Positions 49,786-61,144 of a DNA stretch of 64,000 nt are shown here, piece by piece. The notes below the pieces were generated by a model that was not told where the DNA came from, did no database searches, and saw nothing but the letters and a program-made list of their open reading frames with translations. The DNA comes from Entoloma clypeatum (Eukaryota > Basidiomycota > Agaricomycetes > Agaricales > Entolomataceae). The stretch spans positions 3,410,001-3,474,000 of the forward strand of contig OY751491.1 of the NCBI GenBank assembly GCA_963565915.1. The letters are read 5' to 3'. The number at the start of each line of letters is the position of its first letter. The stretch's first letter is position 1. A program made the position numbers and the translations under genes.

Positions 49786-51299
49786 ACAGTTTGATTTTTC
49801 ATAAGTGAATCTGTTTGAGCCTCCACGTGAGACTCGTTGAGGGGCACATGTGTGGGCATATTCTGTTCCCAAACACCCTCGATATCTTCACGGCTCAACC
49901 CTTCAGAACCCGTATAGGCAGGCGACGTGCATCATGAACCACATCCATGAAGCCCTGCTCATTGCAGTCATATAAACAAGGAAAATCTATTGCAAGATTT
50001 CTATCCACTTTGGCGCTCACCATTGTTTCTTCTAGGACTCACACTTTAATATTTCTCATGCAAAACGTTGCATCCCGTCGCGCTCCGGGTTCTTGTGTTG
50101 GTGAATTCACTAGCGTCCCAGGCAATTTCATCTGCCCATCTAGTATGCAATCCGATGATTCCATGACCAGGTATGGGTAGATTGCTTGCCATTGTCCATC
50201 TGCTGATCAGACCAAGTTCTTCAATTCACCCAAGATGCTCTCGGGTCCAGCTGTTTTGTCACAAAATCAGATTTGTCACTCCGCATCGCCCTGGGCATTT
50301 CCGCTGCTCAGCTGCTCAGAACACAGTATTTTATTATGATGTTACAAGTGATTCTTTTCATGAGTACAACATCGAGATAGTTCAGATATTGTATGCATTT
50401 ATCGCCTGATGGTAGAGAAATAATCGAGAACCCAACAAGATGACAAGAAAGGCTACCGCAGTTTCCATCTGAGTCCTACCACTACTTCTCACCAAAAGTT
50501 GTCATTGACATATCCAAGCATGTCCAACCCTTTCTTCTCTTTGCCAATCCAAAGAAGGAGTAATATAAATGAGTCCCAGATCCACCCACGGTGACCTACC
50601 TGCTTGATTCCCAAAGGTATTGCACCGATCAATATAACATTCATTGTCTACAGTGGCCACTTGTTGAGAGGCAAATGAATCCACTTGGACAGTTCAGGAT
50701 TTCGCGGCAGATGCTTTGGTCACAGAAACGATGGTAATCATTGAACCATCCTCCCTCTGATGATATGACCATTGAGATATGCCCACACCCCAGAATTTTG
50801 TTGATGCTGCAAGCTCATCTTCACTCTCAAGTCTTATTGATCAAAATGTTTTGTAGTCGCTAGACACAGTACACATGGACACGCCTTTCATGCCATTGGA
50901 TTTCATGAATTTACTTACCCATTGCTGCTACATGAAAAAAAGAAAACTTTTGTGACACACAGCCAGGTAGTCAACCTACATTGTAGTGTAATTTACAGTC
51001 CAGTGAAGGCATACAGTGTATGATCAACCTAGTCAGTAAGGGTGATATATCATATCCTAACACCTTAGCATGACTGTGTTGCATGTACAGCATAAATTAC
51101 AGGTCTACTGGGTGATACATCATGAGTGATATATCGCCCTCATTGTAATATATCATGACTCCCCTGAAGTCTTTGTGGTTCATTTCTGTTTGCTAGTTCA
51201 TGCAACTTAGTCAGTCAGCCAATATAATGAACCGTGGCCATGCTTGTGCGTCATTCCCTTTTTTAATTCATCAGCTAGTTATTTTTATTCCTTCCTGAT
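49786..51299. other. Region without recognised genes; decayed coding-like minus strand near 49.8-49.9 kb
   Basis: Minus strand about 49910-49786 reads a protein-like stretch (REDIEGVWEQNMPTHVP) that would continue across the hAT insertion to a stop in 48647-48600, so the element may have hit an old gene. The rest is A/T-rich with short palindromes (GTGATATATC near 51110-51150) and the inverted repeat at 50807-50964. Confidence 0.35.
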
Positions 51300-51940
51300 A
51301 TGGGTTTTCACAGGTCGGGGACCGTCTGGGATAGGGGTAGTATAATGGGTGTGGGGGTACAGAAAACCCACATGTTTTCATGAGGATGATAGTGGCGACA
51401 AGCTCTCGGTGTTGAGTACCTGCCTGCTGTCGTGGACCTCCCAGCACACTTCCCCCTCTCTGGCCACTGGTTTTGCCTCCCACACCATTTGGCAGACAGG
51501 CAGGTGGCACCAGTGGGCGGTTTTGGGGTGGTGGACAGCATGGTCGTAGACATCCCACCTTGTTCCGTTTCAGCCCTTGCCTTGCCCCGCCCCACATCAT
51601 GTCTCATCCCCCAGTGCTCGCATTGTTGGGCCACTTGCTGTCACGAGCCTTCCAGTGCACCTCCCCCTCTCTGGCCACTGGTTTTGCCTCCCGTGCCATT
51701 TGGCAGATGGGTAGGTGGCAGCAGTGGGCAGGTTCAGGGTGGTGGATGGGGGAGATCGTGGATGGGGTGGTTGTGGACGTGGTGGTCTGGACAGGGCAGT
51801 TATGGACGGGGCAGTCATGGTCGTAGATAGGGTGGTCAGTGTAGTCTGGACAGACGGTCGTGGACAGGGCAATTGTGGTCATGGATAGGGTGGTCATGGA
51901 TGGGGTGGTCATGGATGGGGCAGGTCGTGGACGTCTCATC
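51300..51940 (+). repeat. Degenerate relative of the hAT-like minisatellite element
   Basis: Two tandem copies (about 51430-51530 and 51640-51740) of the module CTCTCTGGCCACTGG...GCCATTTGGCAGA..GGTAGGTGGCA...CAGTGGGC. This module also occurs at 48980-49040 and, inverted, at 11530-11620. A short tandem of GGGGTGGTCATGGAT follows (51880-51930). No clear inverted ends. Confidence 0.6.
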
Positions 51941-52747
51941 TTGTCCCATTACAATTCTCGTCTCGTCTCATCTCATCTCATCTTATGACCTCACAGCTCT
52001 CATTCCGTCGCATCTCCCATCCTCAGTCCTGTCTCACCCCCAATCGCTTGCCTTGTTCCGTCTGTCTTGTGACTTGTCTTTTGCTTTCACGTCCCCTGGC
52101 TGCATGCAGGTGTTGACAGAGGCAATGCCCCATTGATGTGTTGACACCATGGATACGGACATTGATGGCATGGGCTTGGTGTGGGTATTGAACGTTGGAT
52201 GCATTGGTCGGAACATGCGGAAAGTTGAACTTTCCATCATGTGACTACAATATTGACCATCATTTGAGGTTTGCAAAAAACACAGATTACCTTACAGTGT
52301 GCCATCCTCTGGATAATTCCTTTAGATATTACAGGAATACATGATTTGTAGGACATTCCTCTGAATGAGATACTTGAAAAAGGCTGGACCCTAGAAATGA
52401 AAAGGCCAGATGGCAGGTGCATGAAATAGCCCAAATCTCAACTTAAACTTACAGATTAAGTGCTACCTACTGTCGTCCTCACTCTGGTTCCCATCCAAGG
52501 TATTTTCTACCAGGAATCTTGACACACTTCAGAGCCTGTTAGTCCTAGATTACCTTGCAGTGCAAAGAACACAAGTATGTTTTGTTTTTGTAGATTTTCT
52601 TGCATCATTTCTGAATTATTTCATCAAGTCACAGACGTGGAGTCTGCCTTATTTGTTTGGTGCAAACCACTGGAAATAAATACAAATTGATGGGGAATAG
52701 AAACGAAAGGAACCTGAATGAAGGTTGATGGCACGACACAAGTGAAC
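51941..52747. other. Stretch without recognised genes
   Basis: TCTCATCTCATCTCATCT microsatellite near 51963-51985; otherwise nothing. The minus strand near 52747-52620 may carry the 3' continuation of the ORF at 57739-58279. Confidence 0.4.
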
Positions 52748-53208
52748 TGTTACAGTCTGATCAGCTCCGATGATTTCTGACCAATTTGGACACCTCGGAC
52801 ACCTCTGACATTTTGACTAATACTTATTATGCATACTTACTGTTATGAATCTCGTTACTATGTACATTACTTACATCCGACCATGTTAAGCATCTCCGAC
52901 AGCCACTCGTTATCTGACTCCGATGAAGCCACACGTCCTCCAACATAGTATTTAAACTTATGTAGAATCGTGTATTAGCTTCAGTTTGAATATCAACTTA
53001 GATTCGACATCACACCTCCCGTCCTCTTTCCGACTCTTAACTTGACTCCAACCTCCGATCCTCCAAAATAAGGACACCGACGTATTAGCGAGGGCGCAAC
53101 ACACAAGTTCAAGCCAAGTCCTTGCCCCTACATTGCATGCGCTCCGACCCTCCGACCCTCCAATGTGTCCGATGTAGCTCCGATGTTTTTGTCGATCATT
53201 ACTTAACA
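52748..53208 (+). repeat. 5' LTR of Gypsy-B'
   Basis: 461 bp, homologous to 12480-12963 with many TCCGAC motifs changed to TCCAAC or TCTGAC. Self-primer and PBS are kept. Confidence 0.9.
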
Positions 53209-53254
53209 GTATATTCAAACTGCCACTCGCTTATCTGTATTTCAAATTCCAGTT

Positions 53255-53839
53255 ATGGCAGCCCACAACACTCAGAACTTCCATGCAGCAGCAGCAGCAG
53301 CAGAAGCTTCAAATCTGCAGGACACCAGGGCGACATTTCTACATATGTTCCAAGATTTTCATGCAGAAGAATCTGCACCCAAACCCGACCCCATATCTCC
53401 GACACCTCGTCTCTGAACACCTCAGACACAGGGACCTCCGATTCCTGAAGAATCCTGTCCTTTTCACAAATCTCCGACCTCTCCTTTCAACGACAACAAT
53501 CCTTTCCATTGCAAACAAACTCCAAACCTCACTGAAGCAATCATGCTTATGACAGAGGAGCTCCGATGCAGAGAGACTCCGAAGACTCTGAAAAAGAAGT
53601 TGAAGGAACCCGACACTTTTGACAGTTCCGACTCTCGGAAACTCACCAGTTTCCTTGCACAATGCACCCTGTATTTCTGAAACAACCCCACTTTTGATGA
53701 TGATGAAAACAAAGGCAGTTTCGCTCTGTTGTACCTCCGAGGAACCGCGCTTGAATGGTTTGAGCCCACCCACTTGGGAGAGTCCGATGATGACTCTGTC
53801 TGGTTGGATCATTGATCCGCCTTTGTGCACATCCTCCGA
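53255..53839 (+). pseudogene. Gypsy-B' Gag remnant
   Basis: Starts MAAHNTQNFHAAAAAAEA at 53255, with an expanded GCA run. Stops appear early (CGA to TGA near 53415) and at TTCTGAAAC (about 53676). It ends where gag is fused to RT by deletion. Confidence 0.82.
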
Positions 53840-56632
53840 TGGTGACGAATGGAAAACTGCATTCCGCACTCGCTATGGATCGTTTGAATGGTTAGTCATG
53901 CCATTCAGATTGTCTAATGCACCTGCAGCCTTTCAACATTTTATGAACGACATCTTCTCCGACCTTTTGGACAACTGCATTACCGTTTACCTCAATGACA
54001 TCCTGATCTACTCCAACAATCCCAAGGAACACAAAAAACATGTCCAAGAAGTCCTCTGACAACTCCAACAACACGGTCTTTATGCCCGCGCCAACAAGTG
54101 CGACTTCTCTGCCAAAACTGTAGAATATCTTGGATTTATCCTTTCTCCCGACGGACTCAAAATGTCAGAAGCGAAAGTCAAGATTATTCAGGATTGGCCT
54201 GAACCACACAGAGTGAAGGACATCTAGTCCTTTTTAGGTTTTGCAAACTTTTATTGATATTTCATTCCATTCTATTCCACTCACTTGTTCAACCAGGAAA
54301 CATGCCACTTGGCTGTTCTCCGACAATGCTCGAACCACTTTTAATGACCTGAAAAAGGCATTTACCATTGCTCTGATCCTGACACACTGGATCCCCGACT
54401 CTCCAATAATTGTCGAAACCGACGCATCCGACTATGCCCTAGTGGCTATTCTGTAGATAGTCACCTCCGACAATGAAGTCCACCCCATCGCATTCCATTC
54501 CCGCACCTTCACGGCCCCCGAAGTAAACTATGACACCCACGATAAGGAACTTCTTGCCATCTACGAAGTGTTTAAAATTTGGCGCCATTATCTCGAAGGC
54601 TCCGGTACTCCGATTGACGTCATTACCAACCACAAAAACCTCGAATATTTTGCCACCACCAAAGTTCTTTCACGCCGACAAGTCCGATGGTCAGAATACC
54701 TTTCCCAGTTCAACCTCATCATCCGATTCCACCCCAGCCGATTGGGAACTAAACCTGACTCTCTAACTAGACGTTGGGATGTCTACCCTAAAGGGGGAAA
54801 TTGTTACGGCGATAGCCTACAACAACAAGTCCAGGGATCGGATCACGTGGGTTCGAACTGGTTCCACAACAAGTCCCTCAATAGGTCGACTTGGTCAATC
54901 AACGAGTTCCTCAGAAGGACGACTCGGTTCGGGTCAAGCAGAGCTAAGTCCTCGCAAGGCACTTAGTTGGAGAGCGTTCGAAGTGATAGACAAGTAAGCG
55001 TTGTTTGCCTAGGTCAAGCTAAGGACCTCTACTCTAAGGTTACAGGTCTTATATACGTTTATCCTATAGCTATAAATAAGTAGGTGCTGCGCAGGAGCTA
55101 AATAAGCCATTGGTTAGATAGATGTTTCAAGGGGCTGTGGCATAGGAGTCAGAGATAAGGCCTCAAGGCCATGAGTCAGAGATAACAAGTGAAAATGTAT
55201 CTAAAAGGAGAATGGTCCGAGTCATTATGAGTCATAGCGCTGATAGAGGGGACACGTGTCCCAGGGTCGTCGGAGTGAAGTGAAACGGGGTGTGATGGGG
55301 ATCGAGGGTTGAGGGGTCGCGTGATGGTGCATAGGAAAAGGGTGAAAAAGTGTAACAGAAATAGCGACTACGTTGACATCAATCCGACCAACCTCCGACC
55401 AGTCTTTTCGCAAGAACAGCTCTCTGCTTCAGTCCGAGTCCTACAGCACAAGCACAATCATATGCTTGCTGGACACCCAGGTCAGAACAAGACACTCAGT
55501 CTCATTCAGTGTGATTACACCTGGCCCAGAATACAAGATTTCGTCAAACACTATTGCAAGTCATGTACCACTTGCATGTGATCGAAGCCACAAAGACACA
55601 AGCCTTACAGCCTACTCAAACAGCTTCCGATCCCCGAACATCCTTGGAATTCTATCTCAATGGATTTCATTGAGATCCTTCTGACCTCCGACAACTTTGA
55701 TTCCATCCTCGTTATCATTGACCGATTAACGAAACAAAGTATCTTCATTCCGACAACCATCCACTGCACCTCCGAAGACCTTGCCATACTCTTTGTATTA
55801 CATGTCTTCTCTAAACACGGCATCCCCAAACATGTCACCTCCAACCACGGCCCCAAATTCATCTCCCATTCTTCCGAACCAGACCCTCGAACAGTACTTG
55901 TGGATATTCTGCAACTACCAACAGGACAACTGGTCCACTCTCCTTCCGATTGCGGAGTTCGCGTACAACAACGCACCGAGTGCTACCCCTGGCATATCTC
56001 CCTTCTTTGCTAACAAGGGTTACCATCCGAACATTACTGTTCACCCGGAACAAGACCTCGCCTCTTCCCGAGCCTGATCCTTCGTGACCGACTTAGACGA
56101 ACTTCACCAAGAACTGAAAGCCACCATCTCCGACGCTCAATGACGTTACCAGAAGTCCTCCGACAATAATCGGATTGCACCTCCGACGTTTTCTGTTGGA
56201 CAACAGGTTTTCGTCAAAGCACAGTTCTTCCGCACAACACGCCCATCCAAGAAACTCTCAGAAAAGTACTTGGGACCATACGAGATCATTGCACAACCCG
56301 GCACACACTCCTTTACCCTCCGACTCCCCGTCTACCACATCTCCATGCTTGAACCCGCAACTCCGAACACCATTCCGAATCGGGCACAACCTCCGCCTCC
56401 TCTGATTGACATCGACGGAGAACTTGAGTACGAGATCGCTGAAATAGTTGACTCAAAGATCGACCGACGACGTAGCTGCAAGCTACTATATTTTGTCTGT
56501 TGGTTAGGATATGAAAACACTGATGAAGAATTCTCTTGGCTACCAGCCAATGAATTGGAAAACGCCCCCAAGCTTGTCTCCGACTTTCACTCCGCTTATC
56601 CCGACAAACCGGGTCCGCTCACATCGCTCTGA
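53840..56632 (+). pseudogene. Gypsy-B' Pol remnant
   Basis: Starts in RT ([17 protein letters not shown]). The catalytic box reads [10 protein letters not shown], so YLDD has become YLND. The frame goes on through RNase H (VETDASDYALVAIL), is interrupted by the solo LTR, resumes in the integrase zinc module and loses the core Glu by deletion. It ends with a full chromodomain (LLYFVCWLGYENTDEEFSWLP). Clearly dead. Confidence 0.87.
54802..55357 (+). repeat. Solo LTR inserted in Gypsy-B' pol
   Basis: 556 bp, TGTTACGGCG...AAGTGTAACA, perfect duplication GAAAT (54797-54801 and 55358-55362). A TATATACG box lies near 55050. Its family differs from the other LTRs here. A lone LTR is what recombination between two LTRs leaves behind. 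Removal restores the Gypsy-B sequence. Confidence 0.92.
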
Positions 56633-56720
56633 AACAAGAAAAAACAAGTACTATTTCTATCTACTTAGTACATTGTTTCTTGTTTGACGGACCCTCCTCC
56701 TTGTCCAACTCCTCCTTCTC

Positions 56721-57159
56721 TTACGACTCCGAAATCGACATGTTGGAATTGTCCGACAGCTCCGGCAACTCCAACCTCTTCCTATTCACAATATCCTTCC
56801 TTATTCTCCTCACGATCCTCTTCTCCAGCCTTAATTCATGCGTCTCCTCCGCCGTATCCATCTCCGACTCCGACTCCTCCTCCGATACCTCCGGCAACTT
56901 GGGTTGATACTCGGTGTTCACCGAGCCTTCGACTGCTGTTAGCAGTCGCCTCACCTGCCTCGTCTCCGCCAGTATCATCTTGAGGACACCCAAGACGGTG
57001 TCCTCCAACCCACTCTCCGACGGCATCTGCGATGCCTTTTTCTTCCCCTTATCCACCTTCACCTTTTTCTTCACCTCCTTCACCTCTGACTTCCCCTCCG
57101 ATGCTCCGACCTTGCACTTCTTCTTGTCTTTGACACAACCCTTACAGGACGACTTATTC
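56721..57159 (-). pseudogene. Gypsy-B' antisense gene: exon 2 only
   Basis: Minus strand from the retained acceptor AG at 57160: NKSSCKGCVKDKKKCKVG, i.e. the second half of the cysteine cluster, then the ILAETRQVRRLLTAVEGS helix and an acidic tail. Exon 1 with the coiled coil and first three cysteines is lost by deletion, while exon 2 is still open. Confidence 0.75.
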
Positions 57160-57271
57160 CTAAAACAAAACAAAAAAAGGTTAAAGAAGAAAAGACGAAC
57201 CAAAGAAGGTTCACGTGCACCGACCACCTAGGTCCTTAGGCCTCATGGGTTCGGCCCTAAGGGGGAAACAC

Positions 57272-57738
57272 TGTTACATTCCGATCAGCTCCAATGATTT
57301 CCGACCAATTCCGACACCTCCAACACCTCCGACATTTTGACTAATACTTATTATGCATACTTACTGTTATGAATCTCGTTACTACGTACATTACTTACAT
57401 CCGACCATGTTAAGCATCTCCGACAGTCACTCGTTATCTGACTCCGACGAAGCCACACATCCTCCAACATAGTATTTAAACTTATGTAGAATCGTGTATT
57501 AGCTTCAGTTTGAATATCAACTTAGATTCGACATCACACCTCCCGTCCTCTTTCCAACTCTTAACTTGACTTCGACCTCCGATCCTACGATCCTCCGAAA
57601 TAAGGACACCAACATATTAGCGAGGGCGCAACACACAAGTTGAAGCCAAGTCCTTGCCCCTACGTTGCACGCGCTCCGACCCTCCGACCTTCCGACACGT
57701 CCGACATAGCTCCGATGTTTGTCGATCAGTTCTTAACA
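57272..57738 (+). repeat. 3' LTR of Gypsy-B'
   Basis: 467 bp, TGTTACATTCC...TTCTTAACA; closer to Gypsy-B than the 5' LTR of this copy. Confidence 0.9.
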
Positions 57739-58279
57739 TGAGGTTAGCCTCGCTGTCACCAGCCATATTGATCTGCAGCTCCTCAGGGTGGAGATTGTTG
57801 ATCGGATCATGAATAATGTAATCCGGGGCAGTCTCGAACGTCACGAGGCCGGCATTAGCAGGGAGCGTGACAGATGCATGCCTCTTCACTTAGGCCCGCC
57901 CACTGAAGGGGGTGTCACTGCGGTAGACAGTCTGGGATGGAGCCAGAGGCCCCACAGAAATAAGTTGGTCAACATCCGGAAGAGTGTCGACATTGATAGG
58001 TTCCTCTGACCAGGCACCGGTGGGAGTACCTTCCACGGGGCTGACAGAACCAAGGGCAGACTTACAAGCCTTCTGCCTAAGACAAATTTCCTCGGCCTTA
58101 CCAGATGGTTCGGGGGAGGATGGGGATCGAGCACGATCGGTCGGGGTATCCGGCCAATCGAGAGAGACGGGAGGTTTTGCGACATTTTGGGTGTCAATCC
58201 TAGCCAATCTAGCAAGCGATGGAGCTTTAAGGGCTTGACCACCGCCAGAGGAAGAGGGGGGTTCGTCATGAAAGGACAT
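57739..58279 (-). pseudogene. Unrecognised ORF interrupted by Gypsy-B'
   Basis: Minus strand ATG 58279 (MSFHDEPPSSSGGGQ), 129 codons of Pro/Ser-rich sequence to a TAA at about 57890. The same frame is then open to the LTR edge (LVTFETAPDYIIHDPINNL). Rejoining across Gypsy-B' at 52747 keeps the frame open for about 40 more codons. No domain recognised; it may be a host gene or another element's Gag. Confidence 0.35.
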
Positions 58280-58463
58280 GTTGAACTAAGACTGACTACA
58301 ACCAACAAGATCGCCTTAGATTGCAGTGTAAAATGCCGCGATGTAAAACGATGATGGTGGTTAGAGGAAGAGGAAGGTGAGCCAGTCACTGGCTATCTCC
58401 AGGGTGAAAGCCTTCAATTCCACTGGCTACAGCCACATATTTTAGGCTATATCTTACACCTAA

Positions 58464-58543
58464 GGCTCTTGGCCTAGTGGTTTTGATTGTTGGGAATTTT
58501 GATGGCTCGATCATTAGAGGCTGTTGGTTCAATTCTCTGTACT
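58464..58543 (+). repeat. tRNA-derived SINE-like head
   Basis: Box A TGGCCTAGTGG (58470-58480) and box B GGTTCAATTC (58526-58535) at Pol III spacing, start GGCTCTTGG. Arms pair poorly, so it is a decayed tRNA-derived element and not a gene. Confidence 0.45.
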
Positions 58544-58794
58544 GTGATTATTTATTAATTGCATAAGGTTCGGCTGGAAATTCCAAGCAGAATGTCATTC
58601 CGTGCAGAATCTGTGCGGAATAGCGGATTCCGCTCGGATTCTGCTGGAGGACGTGGGGGAGTGTAAAGAGCTCCGGGGGTCCATCCTGATGAGGTCCTTG
58701 GTCTTGTTTTGGCAGTGGAGTGTCCGTGGAAGATACTTGGGTTAGGATCTTGGTGGGTTATTCTGAGTTTGGACTGTTGACACATCTGTGGGAA
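58544..58794. other. Stretch without recognised genes
   Basis: Short GGAATTCCGC-like repeats (TGTGCGGAATAGCGGATTCCGC near 58610-58632, a small palindrome) and nothing else. Confidence 0.4.
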
Positions 58795-59960
58795 TCAGGG
58801 TCCTCCCCCTCGGCAGGCAAACCTGGTGAAGACTATCTTCCTTGATTTAGGTGCGAGCTTTGACCTATTTTTATCTTCATCCAAAATCCATACATCGCAA
58901 CCAAATTCCCTCAGGTGCGATACATCTGGTTTAACGCCTGTCCAAGCCTCAAATGGTGTTGCCCCCTTCAGGGCCTTGGTGGGTGCTCGATTCCATAAAT
59001 AGACCACATGTACAATGGCCTCATCCCATAGAAATGCAGGTAACCCCTTTTTGATAAGCATGCGCACGCTAATTCCAACATTGTTTGGTTGAATCATTCT
59101 GCGATTCCATTTTGGGAAGGTGAGTATGGTGCTGTTGTTTTGATAATAATTCCTTTTTCAGCTGTCCATGTATTCTTTGATGCGCTGGAATGTGTCGCTT
59201 TTCTTCTTTAAGAATAGCATGGTACTGAGCCATTTCCCATCATCCAAGAACGAGACATAATAATTCCATCCCCCAATGAATTTGACGTGTGCAGGTCCCC
59301 AGACGTCGCCCACAATACATTCTCCGGCCTCCTCAGCTTGGTGCTCTGCTTCTTTTGGGAATGAATGGTGTGCCTTCTTGGCCTGGATACAAGATTTGCA
59401 GGTAGGCAATGCAATCGATGTTTTATCAATGGTGAGTCCATTCACCAATTCTTCCCTTTTCAGTCGCTCCAATGCACTAATGGAGATGTGCCCGAATCAT
59501 CTGTGCCACTGGTCCCATGTGAGTGCGTCTGACTTTGCGAGATTTGCCTTTTCTTGTTCAGGGAGCTCTGCACGAGCGAATAATTGGTAAAGTCAATTAA
59601 CTTTCTTTCCAGTTCCAATGACCATTTCCCTGGCATCAATGATCTTGCAACTCCCATTTCGGAAATCAACATGTCCTCCACTGTCGTCAATCCGACTGAT
59701 TGAGAGAAGACAGTTCGGCGCTTCTGGTATGTGCAGGACCTCGCGGAGTTGATTTTTCCTTCCACAGAAAATTTCACCACCACCGTCCCTCATCCTGAAA
59801 CCTCTGCCAGTCCCTTTCCAACTCCCTTAACAGTCACGCCTGTCAATTTCTCATAAGTGATGAATCTGTTGTGTGCCGTGCAAATGTGTGACATGGTTCC
59901 AGAATCCAGCAACCAGTCGTATTTCAAGAACTGATCTGTGTTGCCATCATTTGCCATATA
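58795..59960 (-). pseudogene. Copia-4 protease and integrase fragments
   Basis: Minus strand: LLDSGTMSHICTAHN (protease), then ILHIPEAPN-like strands. Pre-integrase ending TCKSCIQAKKAHHSF, integrase D in IVGDVWGPAHV. A deletion then removes the second Asp (joint near 59160), and GIIIKTTAPYSPSQNGIAE follows with a stop right after. The last part (LPAFLWDEAIVHVVYLWNRAP ... FEAWTGVKPDVSHLREFG) is the integrase C-terminal region. Confidence 0.82.
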
Positions 59961-59978
59961 TGATGCATCGGTGAGTAG

Positions 59979-60839
59979 TCAGTTCATGTTTTCAGCAGCT
60001 TGGTTTGTCCTGTGACCTCCTTTTCCTGATCCCTTTCCCTTAGGACCCTTTCCCTTGCTACCTCCGCCCTTGGCCCAGCAATCCTGCGAGATATGGCCCT
60101 TTTTGTGGCAGTTATAGCATTCTTTGTCCGAGTTTCCATTATCCTTGTGAGTCTTCCTTTCTTTTGAGAAATTTTTCGCCTGTAACATCGATCCGCCAGT
60201 GCCCATCGCGCGTCCTTTACGACATCGATCTTCTTCATATAAGATTGTGATTAACCCGTGGGATTTGATCATTGGTTTGTTTCCACTTGATCCAAGGTAA
60301 GCCAAAGTGTATGTGTCCCAGCTTTCTGGCAACGAGGTGAGTAAGATCATTGTGAAATCCTCATCATTGACTTTGTTGTTCATTAGGTGCAATTCCTCCT
60401 GCAGTCGGGGCAGCTTCGAGACATGTTCAATCATGTCGAAGTTATTTTCGTCAGCTTCCATCCAATAGAGTGCACGGCGTGTTGCGAGAACCCCGATCTG
60501 CCCTTCGCCTCTTTTACCATTGACAACTGCTCCCACATCTCCTTCGCCGTCTCTGCCCCACTGATGTGGACCATTTCCACATCTCCAATTGCCAATTTGA
60601 TCCTTGTGCGCGCCTTTGCATCGCTCTCGTGCCATTTCATCATGGCAGCCTTTTCTGCTGGTGTGGGTTTGTCAACATTGATGAATCCTGGAGGGGCCAC
60701 GTCCTTCCCAATATACGACTCCAGTCCAAGGTCATGGAGTACCGCAAGCATTCATCATTTCCACGGCATCCAGTTTGTGGCTTTCAACATCTTGATCCGG
60801 TAGGATCCTGAAGTGTGGGTTTCTTTGGTCATGGCATTG
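59979..60839 (-). pseudogene. Copia-4 Gag
   Basis: ATG 60831 region (MTKETHTSGSYRIKMLKATNWMPWK). TGA codons near 60755 and a frameshift near 60480 break it. A UBN2-type Gag (WEQLSMVKEAKGRSG, LPRLQEELHLMNNKV, TSLPESWDTYT) with zinc knuckle CYNCHKKGHISQDC follows, then a Gly/Lys-rich tail. Confidence 0.82.
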
Positions 60840-60911
60840 GCATCTATGGGTAGAAGTTCGGGTGTTTATAGAGTGGTGGTTTTTCGAGTTTTTTTTTTTT
60901 AGTAGGTAGAG

Positions 60912-60926
60912 CTGGGGCCCATAACC
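60912..60926 (-). promoter_or_regulatory. Primer binding site of Copia-4 (half-tRNA-iMet)
   Basis: Plus-strand CTGGGGCCCATAACC next to the LTR; minus strand GGTTATGGGCCCCAG. It is the same primer type as Copia-1/2 despite unrelated LTRs. Confidence 0.75.
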
Positions 60927-61144
60927 TGATGAAAATACGCAGTAAAAGATAGATGTATTTCAATGTAAACTATCTCTTTTATACTAATAAACGAGGGTGT
61001 AACCTAACTACAAAGTGAGTAGGCTATGTACTTGGAAATGAGTGTTATGGGAATAAGTATCTACTGGTAATGGTATGGTAATGGTCAAGTACACAACCGT
61101 CCACCGTTGTCATCCAGCAACGCCTCAATCCTCTGTTCCCAACA
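60927..61144 (-). repeat. 5' LTR of Copia-4
   Basis: 218 bp, minus strand TGTTGGGAACAGAGG...TTTTCATCA, TATA-like TTAGTATAAAAGAG in the middle. No second LTR in the window. Confidence 0.78.

Larger units (their letters stand above)
52748..57738 (+). mobile_element. Gypsy-B': decayed, internally deleted copy of Gypsy-B
   Basis: LTRs 52748-53208 and 57272-57738 diverge from each other and from Gypsy-B. Flanks TGAAC/TGAGG match at three of five bases. At least four internal deletions remove the end of gag through early RT (joint near 53840), part of the integrase linker (55434), the integrase core Glu region (55872) and a bit near 56327. A fifth removes exon 1 of the antisense gene. Many C-to-T and G-to-A changes lie at CpG. 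Confidence 0.92.
58795..61144 (-). mobile_element. Copia-4: decayed Ty1/copia element, 3' half missing
   Basis: 5' LTR 61144-60927, primer site, gag, protease, pre-integrase and integrase fragments on the minus strand, ending abruptly near 58795 before RT. It is inserted in Gypsy-B'' (pol stops matching at 61145). Confidence 0.87.

Noticed and set aside
51271..51939. Pro/Thr-rich frames around the degenerate hAT-like repeat
   Set aside because: Same artefact as the minisatellite frames.
52748..57738. Repeat-induced point mutation of the ascomycete type
   Set aside because: The changes concentrate at CpG, not CpA, and the genome looks basidiomycete; methylation decay explains it better.
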